Below, one piece after another: positions 52,750-62,876 of a stretch of DNA of 64,000 nucleotides; position 1 is the first letter of the stretch, and the number at the start of each line of letters is the position of its first letter. The notes under the pieces were generated by a model that was not told the origin of the DNA, ran no database searches, and was given only the letters and a program-made list of their open reading frames with translations. This DNA is from Bathynomus jamesi (taxonomy: Eukaryota > Arthropoda > Malacostraca > Isopoda > Cirolanidae): positions 39,968 to 103,967 of the forward strand of contig JAJOZX010012097.1 of NCBI GenBank assembly GCA_023014485.1. Reading direction: 5' to 3'. The position numbers were made by a program, and so were the translations under genes.

Positions 52750-55125
52750 ATGGATTGGAGCAAATGCATGGTTTGTCAAGAGAGCAAAGGTGAGACTCTT
52801 AAATGTCCACTCAATGCTGTGAGTGGTAAAAAAACTGAAGCATATGCAACATTTATGGAGAATGTCAACGCATTCAAGAATCTTGGAAGACTACCAGTTC
52901 CTCTTCTTTTCAATGAAGAGGTGACTGTTGAAGATCTGGTTCAGAATAAAGCTGTGTGGCACAAGTCATGCCATGTTAAATTTAGTAAAGAAAAGCTTGA
53001 AAGGGCTACAAAAAAGAGAGAAAGGGCGGATGAAGGTGAAACCAGTTCATCTACGGGGAAGCGGGTTCAGCGGCATCCTATGGACAAAGCAACTTGTGTG
53101 TTTTGTCAACAAACACATGGGCATCTTCACGAATTCAGTACATTTGGCGCTGACGTCAATTTACGAATGATGGCTACAGAACTCAGTGACACAGAACTAA
53201 TGTCTAGAATAGGAGGTGGTGATCTCATGGCCATTGAAGCCAAGTATCATCTGCAATGCTTGACATTTTATCGGAACCGTTACCGCTCACTTTTGAGACA
53301 AAAACAGAGCAAGGAAGAAGGCTATGAAGAAAACTTGATGAAAGCAAAGGCAATAGTTGAGGTCGTTAATCATGTAGAAAATTGCGTGGAAGAAGGAATC
53401 TTTCAAATGAAGTTTTCTGTGCTATTTGATCTGTATCAAAAAAGACTTCGGGACTTAGGTATTAATAAGGAAATGAACAGAGGACGATTCAGAGAGAAGA
53501 TTCTGGAGTATTTCCCATATGCCCAGGAAGTGAGTGATGGCAAGAACAAAATCTTAGTTTTTCAGCAGGGAATTCAGGAAATGCTCAGAGAGACAAATAG
53601 ACAGAATTTTGAAGGAGATACTATGATTCTTGCAAAAGCTGCTAGAATCATACGCAAGGAAATCGTCAACTTTACTGGATTCAAGTTTGCAGGTGCCTTT
53701 CCATCTGGTTGTCAACAGGAATCGGTACCTACAACCTTGAAAACCCTTATATCTATGATCACAAATGGTGCTGACGTGAAGGACCAAACACCAGAAGACT
53801 CCCCTGCAACTCTCACTGTCTCGCAACTTATCCTTTTTAATTTTAGGAACAAGCATACATCATCATCTAAGGTTCGCCATTCTTTGGAAAGAGAACCACC
53901 ATTGCCTCTGTATCTTGGTCTGAAAATTCATACTGAAATTCGGTCAAAATCATTAATTACACAACTATATGAATTGGGTCTCAGTGTGAGTTATGACCGA
54001 ATTCTTCAAGTCGAAAGCCAACTTGCAACAGCAGTGTGCCAGAACTTCAAGACCAAAGGAGTGGTTGTACCAGCTCAGTTTCGTCATGGACCATTTATTG
54101 TTGGGGCACTTGACAATCTGGATTACAACCCATCTAGTACAACTGCCGTTGGATCATTTCATGGTACAGGGATTAGTCTGTTTCAGTTCCCAACTGTCTC
54201 AAACTGTGGAACCAAACAAGGTGATCTTGTGCTACCTTCTCTAGGTTCAAAGGACTTGGAGTTACTCATGTCCTACTCAATTGTACCAGCTGTTGCAATG
54301 GACAAAACCAAGGTAGAAGTCCTGAAGTTGTCTAATGTGTCTGACCCTATTGAGGGACACTACCATGAAGCATGTTTCCAGGAAAAGGAGTGGATGAAAG
54401 AAGCGTTCAGGATCTTGGAGAAAGACACGATAGGGAAGGGTGATGTTATATCATGGTCAGCATACCACGCTACAAGGCAAGAACAAGATGAAGATCAAAT
54501 GAAAACCCTTTCCTACCTCCTTCCCTTATTCCATGAAAAGGCCGCTACTCCAGCGATGATCAAGCATGGAATGAATGTTGTTCGGTCTGCTACTGAATTC
54601 CTTAACCCCGGGCAAATACCAGTTGTTGCATTCGATGCACCCCTATATGCCCTTGGTAAATTCATTCAGTGGAAGTGGCCAGACACCCACGGAGAAGACA
54701 AGGTCATCGTCATGTTTGGAGGTCTACATACAGAGATGGCCATGTGGAGAACGTATGGAGATTATCTAGAGGGATCTGGGTGGACAAATGCCTTGACACA
54801 AGCAGGCATTGCTTCGGCAGGAACTGTTGACTCATTTCTTAAAGCCTCTCATCTTACAAGAACCAGACATGCTCACCAGGTAACAGCTTTGACATTGGCA
54901 AAGCTGCAGCATGAAGCCTTTATGGAAACTGTTGGTCCCTATGATGACAAGACAAAGGAAGAGTGGGAAGAAGATGGTTCAGGTCAGTCCAACATTCCAA
55001 TACTGGGAGACAATTCTTCAGATGGAGATAGACGGCCTCATATTCATACGATCACATCGTGCAGGAGACTTTCCATTGTATGTAGAAAGCTTGAAGAAAG
55101 TAGTTCCCTGGTTCTTTGCTCTTGA
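52750..55125 (+). CDS. Transposon protein, N-terminal part with zinc-binding modules
   Basis: 793 codons from the first ATG at 52,744; the one at 52,750 is equally likely. Two modules of the same design are visible: C8xxC11 with H73xxC76, and C118xxC121 with H169xxC172, each closing with a (W/Y)HxxCxxF-like motif, probably zinc-binding. The central part (residues 200-400) is helical and basic. Residues around FIVGALDNLDYNP (about 455-470) and VVAFDAPLYALGKFIQWKWP with VMFGGLHTEMAMW (about 630-665) are well formed and acidic, possibly catalytic or structural. The frame ends at 55,125 after running past the point (about 54,980) where the protein continues in the next frame. Confidence 0.75.
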   Translation: MDWSKCMVCQESKGETLKCPLNAVSGKKTEAYATFMENVNAFKNLGRLPVPLLFNEEVTVEDLVQNKAVWHKSCHVKFSKEKLERATKKRERADEGETSSSTGKRVQRHPMDKATCVFCQQTHGHLHEFSTFGADVNLRMMATELSDTELMSRIGGGDLMAIEAKYHLQCLTFYRNRYRSLLRQKQSKEEGYEENLMKAKAIVEVVNHVENCVEEGIFQMKFSVLFDLYQKRLRDLGINKEMNRGRFREKILEYFPYAQEVSDGKNKILVFQQGIQEMLRETNRQNFEGDTMILAKAARIIRKEIVNFTGFKFAGAFPSGCQQESVPTTLKTLISMITNGADVKDQTPEDSPATLTVSQLILFNFRNKHTSSSKVRHSLEREPPLPLYLGLKIHTEIRSKSLITQLYELGLSVSYDRILQVESQLATAVCQNFKTKGVVVPAQFRHGPFIVGALDNLDYNPSSTTAVGSFHGTGISLFQFPTVSNCGTKQGDLVLPSLGSKDLELLMSYSIVPAVAMDKTKVEVLKLSNVSDPIEGHYHEACFQEKEWMKEAFRILEKDTIGKGDVISWSAYHATRQEQDEDQMKTLSYLLPLFHEKAATPAMIKHGMNVVRSATEFLNPGQIPVVAFDAPLYALGKFIQWKWPDTHGEDKVIVMFGGLHTEMAMWRTYGDYLEGSGWTNALTQAGIASAGTVDSFLKASHLTRTRHAHQVTALTLAKLQHEAFMETVGPYDDKTKEEWEEDGSGQSNIPILGDNSSDGDRRPHIHTITSCRRLSIVCRKLEESSSLVLCS

Positions 55126-57199
55126 CCACCAGAATTACGCACGTTGGCTTCCACTCCACATCCGGGACATGAAGAATCTCCCTCAGCCAGTTATGAATGA
55201 GTTTTCACGAAATGGACACTGGGTAGTACACAAGACCAAGAAGAGATTCTCAGCCATGCCTTTAGACCAAGCGCATGAACAAAACAATGAGAAAGTCAAA
55301 GGTTCAGGAGGCGCGGTGGGTCTGACTGAGAATCCAGTGGCATTCAAGAAGTGGATGGTAGCAGGGCCAGAACAAGCCAGATTGATTACTGAATATGAAG
55401 ACGAAAACCTTCCAGAAACTGAAGACAACAACTTCCACCACGAAGAAGGACTATCTACACAGAGAAGATTCAAGGATCATGTTTCTAATCTCGTTGAAGT
55501 CTTCCGTGATATGGGAAATCCATTTTGTGATAATGGGAATGAGTTACTGGCCTTAGACACAAGGAATGTCATGGATGAATCTGTGGTCCATACAGTGAGA
55601 ACTATAAAGGATTTGGGTAAGGAGCAATATAGCCGATACTACAAAGAAGTTGTCACAGATTGTACAAGGTCAATTCATACACCGATCAAGAAGAACTCGC
55701 TTGCCCTCTTCAGATGTCCTCGGCCGAAATCTCAGGTACGGAATGTTGGGGGAATCCAACTACTGAAGAACGATGTTGCTCTATTCTCTCATCTGTATAT
55801 TGTTATGCAACATCGGCATAGTGACATGGATGCATTCTTCCAACACGAGAATCACCCCTTTCCTTCTTCCCTATCTGATGGTGGGAAATTGCGGTTTGGG
55901 AAAAAGTCTGACCTACTGAAAATCATTACATTTGAAAACAAGGACAACCCTCCAGATCCTTTTGATGTGAAACTTCTTGATGGAGCTGCCATCGTCCATT
56001 TGCTGTCTAGCTGTCCTGAAGGTGTTACCAACTTTGAAGAGTATGCAGATCGTGTATTCGTCCCTTATCTCATCAAACAGTTAGAAACTTGCCAGCGAAT
56101 TGACATCGTCTGGGATACCTACACTGCAAGCACCTTAAAAGAGACTACCAGAGAAAAACGGGGAAAAGGAATCAGAAGAAAGGTTGAAGGAAAAACCAAA
56201 TTACCCCTAAATTGGCATGACTTCCTTCGAGACTCTAGAAACAAGCAAGAACTGTTCGCTTTCCTATCAGACAAGGTTGCTGCAATGGAAGTTCCTAACA
56301 ACAAAGAAGTTGTTATTACATCAGGACCTGAAGTCATCATCAATGGGGCCGACCGCACAATGCCAAGATGCGACCATGAGGAGGCAGACACTAGACTGTT
56401 CATTCATCTTCAAGATGCAATAAAGGAAGGGCACATTAACTGCATGATCAGAACTGTAGACACGGATGTTATTGTCATTCTAATAGGAAAATTCCATCAC
56501 TTGACGTCCATAAGATCTGAAGTAAATATTTGGGTTGGTTTTGGCACTGGGAAAAACTTCACTTACCATCATATTAACACAATCTGTGCCTCTTTGGGTG
56601 AAGAGAGATGCACATCCCTACCACTGTTTCACTGCTTCACGGGATGTGATACAACATCATCCTTTTACGGAAGGGGCAAGAATACGGCATGGGCAGCATG
56701 GCACCATTACCCTGAGGTAACACAAGCATTCACATTCATGGCACGAAATCCATTTGCAGATGTTGACGCCGAAACTCCCCACTTCAAGCTTCTTGAACGG
56801 TACACAGTTGTCCTCTATGACAACACCAGTGACATTGAACGTGTAGATGAGGCAAGAAAGGTCATGTTCTGTCAGAAGGGAAAAGCTATGGAGACTATCC
56901 CACCAACTCAGGATGCTCTTCTCCAACACACCAGGAGGGTCACATACCAGGGAGGAATATGGTCGACCTGTGAGAGAAGTGAACAGAATCTTCCAACTCC
57001 TGAAGGATGGGGATGGACCTTTAGCGAAGAGTCCCAGTCATGGACACCAGTTTGGACCACAAGACCAGTAGCATCTAAAGCTTGCAGCGAATTGGTCAAA
57101 TGCGGCTGCAAGAGCAAGAGTGGATGTGGCACCAGGTGTGCTTGCAAGAAGGCCAGGTGGAAGTGTACAGAACTGTGTAGCTGCAACTGTGCAGTTTAA
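54975..57199 (+). CDS. Transposon protein, C-terminal part: FEN1/XPG-like domain and CXC
   Basis: A frame of 762 codons opens at 54,911, but homologous sequence probably begins near 54,985 (FQYWETILQMEID), where it takes over from the first frame; a single frameshift joins them. Residue numbers here count from 54,911. The acidic residues follow the FEN1/XPG order: D357 in LLDGAAIVHLL, D402 in VWDTY followed by basic LKETTREKRGKG, E490/E491/D493 in HEEADTR, D517/D519 in TVDTDVIVIL, D580 in FTGCDTTS. The C terminus (731-760) is a CXC cluster, CGCxxxxxCxxxCxC then CxxxCxCxC. The inferred role is a metal-dependent nuclease with a DNA-binding tail acting in transposition. It could instead be a degenerate PIN-like fold with another role. 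Confidence 0.75.
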
Positions 57200-57204
57200 C
57201 ATAT

Positions 57205-57760
57205 AGCGTCGAGCGGGGTGAGTTGGGACAGTTCGGGACAGGGGGTGAGTTGGGACAGTAGGCATTGCAATGCTAAATGCCAAGATATTTCCATTTTATG
57301 GTGCCCATTTAATAGCCCTGCCCTTACTCTACAAATGTTGTTAATACAAGTTTTCTATAGAACCACGAATAATGCATGAAAATTGTGCAAATATGAAAGG
57401 GTAGCATTTTGACCTTTGTAGAATTTCATTTTTTAAAATGCACATATTTTGCCAATTTTCCTCTCCCACATTCAGTTATAGAGCTAAAGGTCTACTTTTT
57501 GGTGGGTGAAATCTTCAATTGTTATAGTTTCGTTGATTTTTCTTAAACATGGTTTTCTTGAACATGGTTTTTGTGTTAAAATATTCACGATTTTCACTGT
57601 ATATGTTGTACGAAGTGTGATTTCTGCAGTAAACATACTTCTGATCAGCTTAAAAGTTGTTTTATTGATCTGATCATGCCAAAAAACATATAGTTTGATG
57701 CCAAACATGCCAAGGGAATTCTCTATTGAAACTTATATCAGAAATTCCATTTTGTCTATG
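57205..57760. other. 3' non-coding part of the 5.5-kb transposon
   Basis: After the stop at 57,197-57,199 come two copies of gggtgagttgggacagt (about 57,216 and 57,243) and an AT-rich stretch, up to the right inverted repeat. No ORF on either strand is supported. Confidence 0.5.
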
Positions 57761-58018
57761 GCGGCCATCTTGAAATCCAATATGGCGGCCAAGTAATGGT
57801 CTCTGAAGGTGGTTCCGGGGATATTTTTAATTGTTGGTCCAAAATATACAAGTAGGGAAAGTTTGGTGCTTTTGTCCGGATTGTCCACTTCAACTTGTTT
57901 AGCTGCCCTACTAATTGGAAAGAACCAGATCTAAGCTTGCTTGATCCCTAGTTGGTTTGTCTACAAATTGCGTAGAAAATAATCATTATAACAGTCAATG
58001 AAGAAGTTACCTTCCCTA

Positions 58019-58640
58019 TTATTTCCTTCTAAAAGGCTCGAGACCAGCATTTTTTAACCTGGGGGAAATTTCAGGAATCCAGGGGGGATTTATGGCAGAA
58101 TTTTGTTTGGTGATCATATAATTAGTGTGCATTATAAGTCCACTAATGTTATTAAATTTTGTGTTCGAGGCTACTTTTTTCCGTATCCTAATGGAGGGGG
58201 AAATCAGGTAGGGCAAACTGGTCAAAAGGAGAAACGACACAAAAAAGGTTAAGAGCCGCTGATCTAGACAGTCCATATGAGGCAGGTTGAAATCTTCCAT
58301 AATTAATGTTTTAGCACTACAACCTTTATTTATTTCTCGAACCATATTGTCATCAACTTCCTGGGTTTGGTTTGGAGGTCTATAAAATGCACCTATCTGA
58401 ATATACTCCTTGTCTGAAACACAAATATCAACCCAAATTGATTCTACCCTATTGTCTAATTTAATACTATCACTCTGAACTGAAGTTAAATCATTCTTAA
58501 TGTATAAGACCAAACCACGCCCTTGCCTATCATTCTCTGATAAATATACATTGTACAGTATAACTATTTAACTCATACTCTGCTATAGTGTCATTGAATG
58601 CAGCCTCACTAATCCAAGTCTCACTAAAGCAGATTATATC
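58019..58640 (-). pseudogene. CR1-like LINE: endonuclease
   Basis: The minus-strand frames read ICFSETWISEAAFNDTI (catalytic Glu region), then VLYIKNDLTSVQSDSIKL, ESIWVDICV, QIGAFYRPPNQTQEVDD and MEDFNLPHMDC, the last being the GDFN-type catalytic motif with Gly replaced by Glu. Downstream motifs are lost to frameshifts. The element is dead. Confidence 0.75.
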
Positions 58641-58990
58641 CAGATTTTAACTAATCATAACTAAATAATTAATTTTTCTTATTCCTAAGACACTGCATTT
58701 GTATAAAAACAGTTAACCCCCCTCAGTTCTACTGGTTCCCTACCTTTGGCTAGATAGCTGATATGCCTATTCCTGACACAATCTGTATTTCAGACTAACA
58801 GTATTTACTTTACCTATACCCTGATGCTCCATGCTCTCTGTTGATCTAAAGTTATCTTTCAAAACCCGAAAGAACTCACATTTCCCTCTAGAAGTCTCCC
58901 ATACAAAGCAGTTCCCTTTCTACAAAAATCCATCCTTATTGTAAAGCTCCCTCCTTTCATTAAAATTATCACAAATCTATGAACTCAACC

Positions 58991-59640
58991 CCTCATTACA
59001 TACTTTGAAAGGTGGTATTTTACTGGCAGTAAATTCTCCAATAGGGCCTAGCAAGCTTTTTTTAGGATTTATGTGAATGCCACAGTATTGTTAGTTTTAA
59101 CAAGATCCATTTTCTTGTTGAAAATGCAAGTAATTATTGGTTGTATTTATTTATTTTTAAACCAGTCTGAATTAGAGATTTTGGAATTGGAAGAAGTAAA
59201 TAGAAATATCCATATGACAACCTCAGGCACAAAGACCAAGATGCACTGGTGCAGTGCCAAAAGCAAGTGATTGAAAATGGTATTCTACTCTGTGGTCTAC
59301 TGCTATCCTCAGTACAAATTACTGTTGTCACCAGAGGAAACAAAGCAAACAAAGGATGTGTTGCCCTAAAATAAAATAAAAACAACAACTGCAGTTGAGG
59401 AAGTTCTAGATAATGAAAAAAATGTTGTCAAGCAGCTCTGCTAAGGAAGGCAGTGACAAAGAATTAGAGAAGCTTCTGCAGCAAGAAATGCATAAGCTTT
59501 TTATGGGTAATTTGGCATTTAAGCATGGTTTCTATAAGGAAAGCCTTTGCAGCCTGCACTGCACATGACAGTGAACCTTGTGTGAAAAGCAACAAGGACT
59601 TTTCTGTTCCACTGTGGTGAGCAGCAAGAAACCAAATTGG
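58991..59640. other. hAT interior or LINE 5' flank, nothing firmly recognised
   Basis: Short open frames only. It lies between the LINE 5' region and the hAT transposase remnant. It may contain decayed hAT transposase, but no motif is readable. Confidence 0.35.
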
Positions 59641-59795
59641 TAGATGCAGCACAGATAGTCCCCGCCCTTCTACCAACCCAAGACAGCGTGGAAAGACTGT
59701 TTCCTACAATGTATTGCATTTGAAATGACTTAAGAGCATCATTATCTGGAAATTCAGTTAATAATATCCTGTTCCTAAAATCAAATATACTTAAT
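59640..59795 (+). pseudogene. hAT transposase C-terminal remnant (outer hAT)
   Basis: One frame reads LLPTQDSVERLFPTMYCI, a stop, then NDLRASLSGNSVNNILFLKS. The S(V/S)ERLF and LRxxLSGxxVNxxLFLK motifs mark the hAT dimerisation domain. This supports the hAT assignment of the outer element. The catalytic region is not recognisable. Confidence 0.65.
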
Positions 59796-60214
59796 TAACT
59801 TTGTTCAGACTGAAGATAATAAACCCCATGTGTTATAACTCAGTCTAGTCCTTATCAAAGCCTGTCATTAAGATTATATTTCCTTTTTCAAGACTAGCAA
59901 GTTCCTATATATAAAAAGTTCAAAAGTTTCTGTTGCAAAGCAATTTGTTTTAAGCTTTTTATGCTCTTGCTTCAAGCAGTTTCTTACACAAAGGTTCATA
60001 AAACTGAAATTAATAGGTACTGTGCTGAAAAACACCTTGCTAAAGATTTAATTATTCACCCTCTAAAACAGAAACTGTCCACTGGTAAAAAAAAAAAAGG
60101 TAATGTAGTGGTATTTACCAGTAACCACTTTTAATCATTGGTATTACACCAGTACACCACTTTTTCTCAAATACTAGTACCAATGCCACTTCCATTGCTG
60201 GTACCCAGCCTTAC

Positions 60215-60498
60215 ACAACAAACCACAGAAAATTAACATAAGAATATGGTCCAATTTCATTTTACTTAGTCATACATAATCAACCCCAAATTAAAATTTT
60301 GTAGTTTAATTATATGTGTAAATGGTGCAAACACAAGTCCTTAGCTAGGACAATTGAGGCAATTTAATCATGTACATCTAGTCCTAGTTAAACCCTCAGC
60401 TTGGTTACTAATATATTGATAAAAGCTACATGATTACAGCCTAATTAAAATTATTTTTAACAATTTAAAAACATTTCTTCAGTTACACAATGCATTTA
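60215..60498. other. eIF4H intron sequence
   Basis: AT-rich spacer between the hAT duplication and the Tc1 foldback. Nothing recognised. Confidence 0.4.
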
Positions 60499-60723
60499 CA
60501 CTACATTCCAAATTATTAAGCAGATTGCATTTTCTCCAATGTTTTCAAAAGTTTTTCACCAATTTCAGTGAAATTTATAGCAAATAATTACTATATATAG
60601 AAGCACTGATGGTATTCATTTCGATAAAATATTTTGATAATTAAAATAATTCTCTTTTTATTGAAAAATATGTAAAATATGATGTTCTGAATTATTAAGC
60701 AAGTATTCTATTTACAGATCTAA

Positions 60724-61397
60724 ATGGTGAAAATGGGTAAGAAGAAGGATTTAACACCAACTGAGAAAAGAAAAATAGTCAAGTTACTCGCTGAAAATAT
60801 AAAATCTATTGAAATTACGAAGCAGCTTGGCAGGACTTATCAAACTGTAAACAAGTTTGTAGCAGAGGGTACCAAACTGAGGCAGCAAAGTGATAAAGGG
60901 GCTATAAGAAAAGTGACAAGGCGGCAGATATCTGTAATCAAGCGCAAAGTTGCAAGGCATCCATTGTCCTCAAGTAGAGAGGTTTTTGAGCAGGCTGGCA
61001 TACATAATTTACCAAGAACATCTCGATGTGGAATCCTCCAAACAATTGGCAAGACGTGTAAACCTACGATTCAACAACCATTAACACCCAGGCACAAGAA
61101 GCAGTGCATTGAATGGGTGTGTCAGTTCTGAAAACAGATTTTAATACTGTATTGTTAACCGATGAATGAAGAGCAACCCTTCAGGGATCTGATGGTTGGT
61201 CAAGATGATGGATTGCTGAGAGCCAATTTCTACCATCGAGATTAAGACGCCAACAAGGTGGAGGTAGTGTCATGTTTTGGGCAGGATTGATAGGCAATGA
61301 AATAGCTGTCCCACACAGAGTGCCTGATGGTGTAAAAATGATTGCCCAGTCTTACACAAACTTTCTAAAAGAAAACCTCATTCCATGGTAGAGATTG
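60724..61397 (+). pseudogene. Tc1-like transposase, left copy (N-terminal half)
   Basis: Starts MVKMGKKKDLTPTEKRKIVK, a Tc1-type paired helix-turn-helix (IKSIEITKQLGRTYQTVNKF). The frame breaks at 61,131. Downstream frames encode LTDE (first catalytic Asp) and GGGSVMFWAGLIG, then end. The second Asp and the final catalytic residue are missing. Confidence 0.8.
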
Positions 61398-61451
61398 ACC
61401 CTTAGCAATCCATCTTCTTGACCAACCATCAGATCCCTCAAGGGTTGCTCT

Positions 61452-61880
61452 TCATTCATCAGTTAACAATACAGTATTAAAATTTGTTTTCACGTACTGA
61501 CGCGCCCATTCAACACGCTGCTTCTTGTACCTGGGTGTTAATGGTGACTGAATCGTAGGTTTACACGTCTTGCCAATTGTTTGGAGAATTCCACATCGAG
61601 ATGTTCTTGGTACATTATCTACGCCAGCCTGCTCAAAAACCTCTTTACTTGAGGACAATGGATGCTTTGCAACTTTGTGCTTGATTACAGATATCTGCCA
61701 TCTTGTCACTTTTCTTATAGCTCCTTTATCACTTCGCTGCCTCAGTTTGGTACCCTCCGCTACAAACTTGTTTACAGTTCGATAAGCCCTGCCAAGCTGC
61801 TTCGCAATTTCAATAGATTTTATATTTTCAGCGAGTAACTTGACTATTTTTCTTTTCTCAGTGTTAAATCCTTCTTCTTA
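61452..61880 (-). pseudogene. Tc1-like transposase, right copy (N-terminal half)
   Basis: On the minus strand it encodes the same region as the left copy, from the start near 61,880 to NFNTVLLTDE at 61,452, with a few substitutions and frameshifts. The arm ends soon after. Confidence 0.8.
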
Positions 61881-62308
61881 CCCATTTTCACCATTTAGAT
61901 CTGTAAATAGAATCCTTGCTTAATAATTCTGAACATCATATTTTTCAATAGAGATAGATAATTATTTTAATTATCAAAATATTTTATCGAAATGAATACC
62001 ATCAGTGCTTCTATATATAGTAATTATTTGCTATAAATTTCATTGAAATCGGTGAAAAACTTTTGAAAACATTGGAGAAAATGCAATCTGCTCAATAATT
62101 TGGAACGTAGTGTATATATAGCCCATTAGAGCAAAAAGCTTAAGGGCACAATTGTAATAAAACAATTTATATGTTCCCATGCTAAAATTCCAACACCTAT
62201 TTTATCAATAAATAAATTTTTCCTTAAATAAAACAAACATAACATTCAAATTTTAGAATTTGCATCAATAGTAACAGTACCCTTTTTTCAACAGCTTGGA
62301 CACATTAC

Positions 62309-62459
62309 CTGCAATATCTACTCTTATATATTTTTGTCCAAACAGTGCTCCATCAAATGTTAATGCCTCTCCTAGACTATTTAAGTCGTCAAACTCCACA
62401 TAACAGAAACCTTTGAACTTTCCAGTTTCATTATCATGAACAAGTCTAACTGATTTGAC
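62309..62459 (-). CDS. EIF4H: eIF4H, RRM second half
   Basis: Acceptor: a T-run then cccag before 62,459; donor gtaatg after 62,309. In phase 0 it reads [20 protein letters not shown], where [10 protein letters not shown] is the RNP1 motif of the RNA recognition motif, followed by [19 protein letters not shown], the fourth strand. The vertebrate protein has the near-identical [23 protein letters not shown]. It leaves in phase 1 with a 13.2-kb intron following, filled by transposons. Confidence 0.95.
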
Positions 62460-62719
62460 CTGGGAAAAAAAAAAAAAAAAAGTTAAGTACATTTTTCAGT
62501 CATCTTTGTCAAGTACTAAATACATTGTTAATTAAAAGCAAACTTACTGCTTTTAAAATGGAGGTACCGTGTTTAAAAGGAAATAGGTAAGTACCATAGC
62601 CTTAATACTTTGCTAACAAAGTTAAAAACAAACTAAATTATGGCTTAAATTTATTTTCACTTAACATTGTAATAATTTACTAATAAGTTTATGAACAATC
62701 ACTAATACCAGTTCCTAAC

Positions 62720-62876
62720 CTTAAGATCGCTGAACAACTTATCAATATCTCCTTGTACTACAGCTTGAGGCAAATTGCCGAGAAATGCTGTGAATGGCGG
62801 TTCTGTTGGCATAGGTCGTTTGCCCTTCCCATCATAACTTCGAGAGTCGCTGAATCTCCCACCTCTGAAATTATTT
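62720..62876 (-). CDS. EIF4H: eIF4H, N-terminal region and RRM first half
   Basis: Acceptor acattttcag before 62,876, donor gttagg after 62,720 on the minus strand. It reads NNFRGGRFSDSRSYDGKGKR, PMPTEPPFTAFLGNLP and VVQGDIDKLFSDLK. AFLGNLP is the RNP2 motif, and PTEPPxTAxxGNLPxxxVQGDID is the signature of eIF4H (the eIF4B cousin differs here). eIF4H stimulates the helicase eIF4A during cap-dependent initiation in the cytoplasm. The entering phase shows that at least one upstream exon with the true start lies beyond the right edge. All visible exons chain in phase with no stop. Confidence 0.95.

Larger units (their letters stand above)
52414..57899 (+). mobile_element. 5.5-kb DNA transposon with PIN-like nuclease protein
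   Basis: Flanked by TAGCT at 52,409-52,413 and 57,900-57,904. About 130-150 bp at each end are inverted copies: gtggacattctggacaaaag and caccaaacttg near the left end, the counterpart near the right end, then ccccggaacca, and a ccatYttggaaatccaa block. The outermost 20 bases pair poorly. The interior holds two long overlapping frames covering most of the element. A possible intron acceptor (tctgttttgcag, 52,737) precedes the first ATG. No DDE-type or RT motif was seen. The superfamily was not assigned. Confidence 0.8.
50180..58990 (-). mobile_element. CR1-like LINE, split by the 5.5-kb transposon
   Basis: On the minus strand: an endonuclease (58,640-58,250), then the insertion at 57,899-52,414, then the region between endonuclease and RT (52,340-51,790), the RT (51,680-50,900) and a short 3' part. 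It has many frameshifts and stops. The flanks of the insertion join cleanly once one TAGCT is removed. Confidence 0.8.
49430..60214 (+). mobile_element. hAT element carrying nested insertions
   Basis: The left end cagggctgggtaccagatac and the right end (inverse of gtaaggctgggtaccagcaa, ending 60,214) are inverted, and both have tagtac/actag-type subterminal motifs. Flanks are ccaacaaa (49,422-49,429) and acaacaaa (60,215-60,222), an 8-bp duplication with one mismatch. A transposase C-terminal remnant is at 59,640-59,790. The rest is replaced or interrupted by a hAT MITE, a CR1-like LINE and the element at 52,414. Confidence 0.7.
60499..62112. mobile_element. Tc1-like foldback: two head-to-head partial copies
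   Basis: The ends cactacattccaaattatta and its inverse are next to TA. The left arm (60,499 to about 61,231) and right arm (about 61,389-62,112) are inverted copies of some 725 bp, each carrying the 5' half of a Tc1 transposase. The 160-bp centre belongs to the left copy and continues its coding sequence further. Confidence 0.9.

Noticed and set aside
53554..53856. 100-codon minus-strand frame
   Set aside because: Shadow of the first transposon frame.
57038..57283. Minus-strand frames opposite the CXC region
   Set aside because: Shadow of the transposon protein; no conserved features.
59464..59719. Minus-strand frames of about 70 codons
   Set aside because: Antisense to the hAT transposase remnant.
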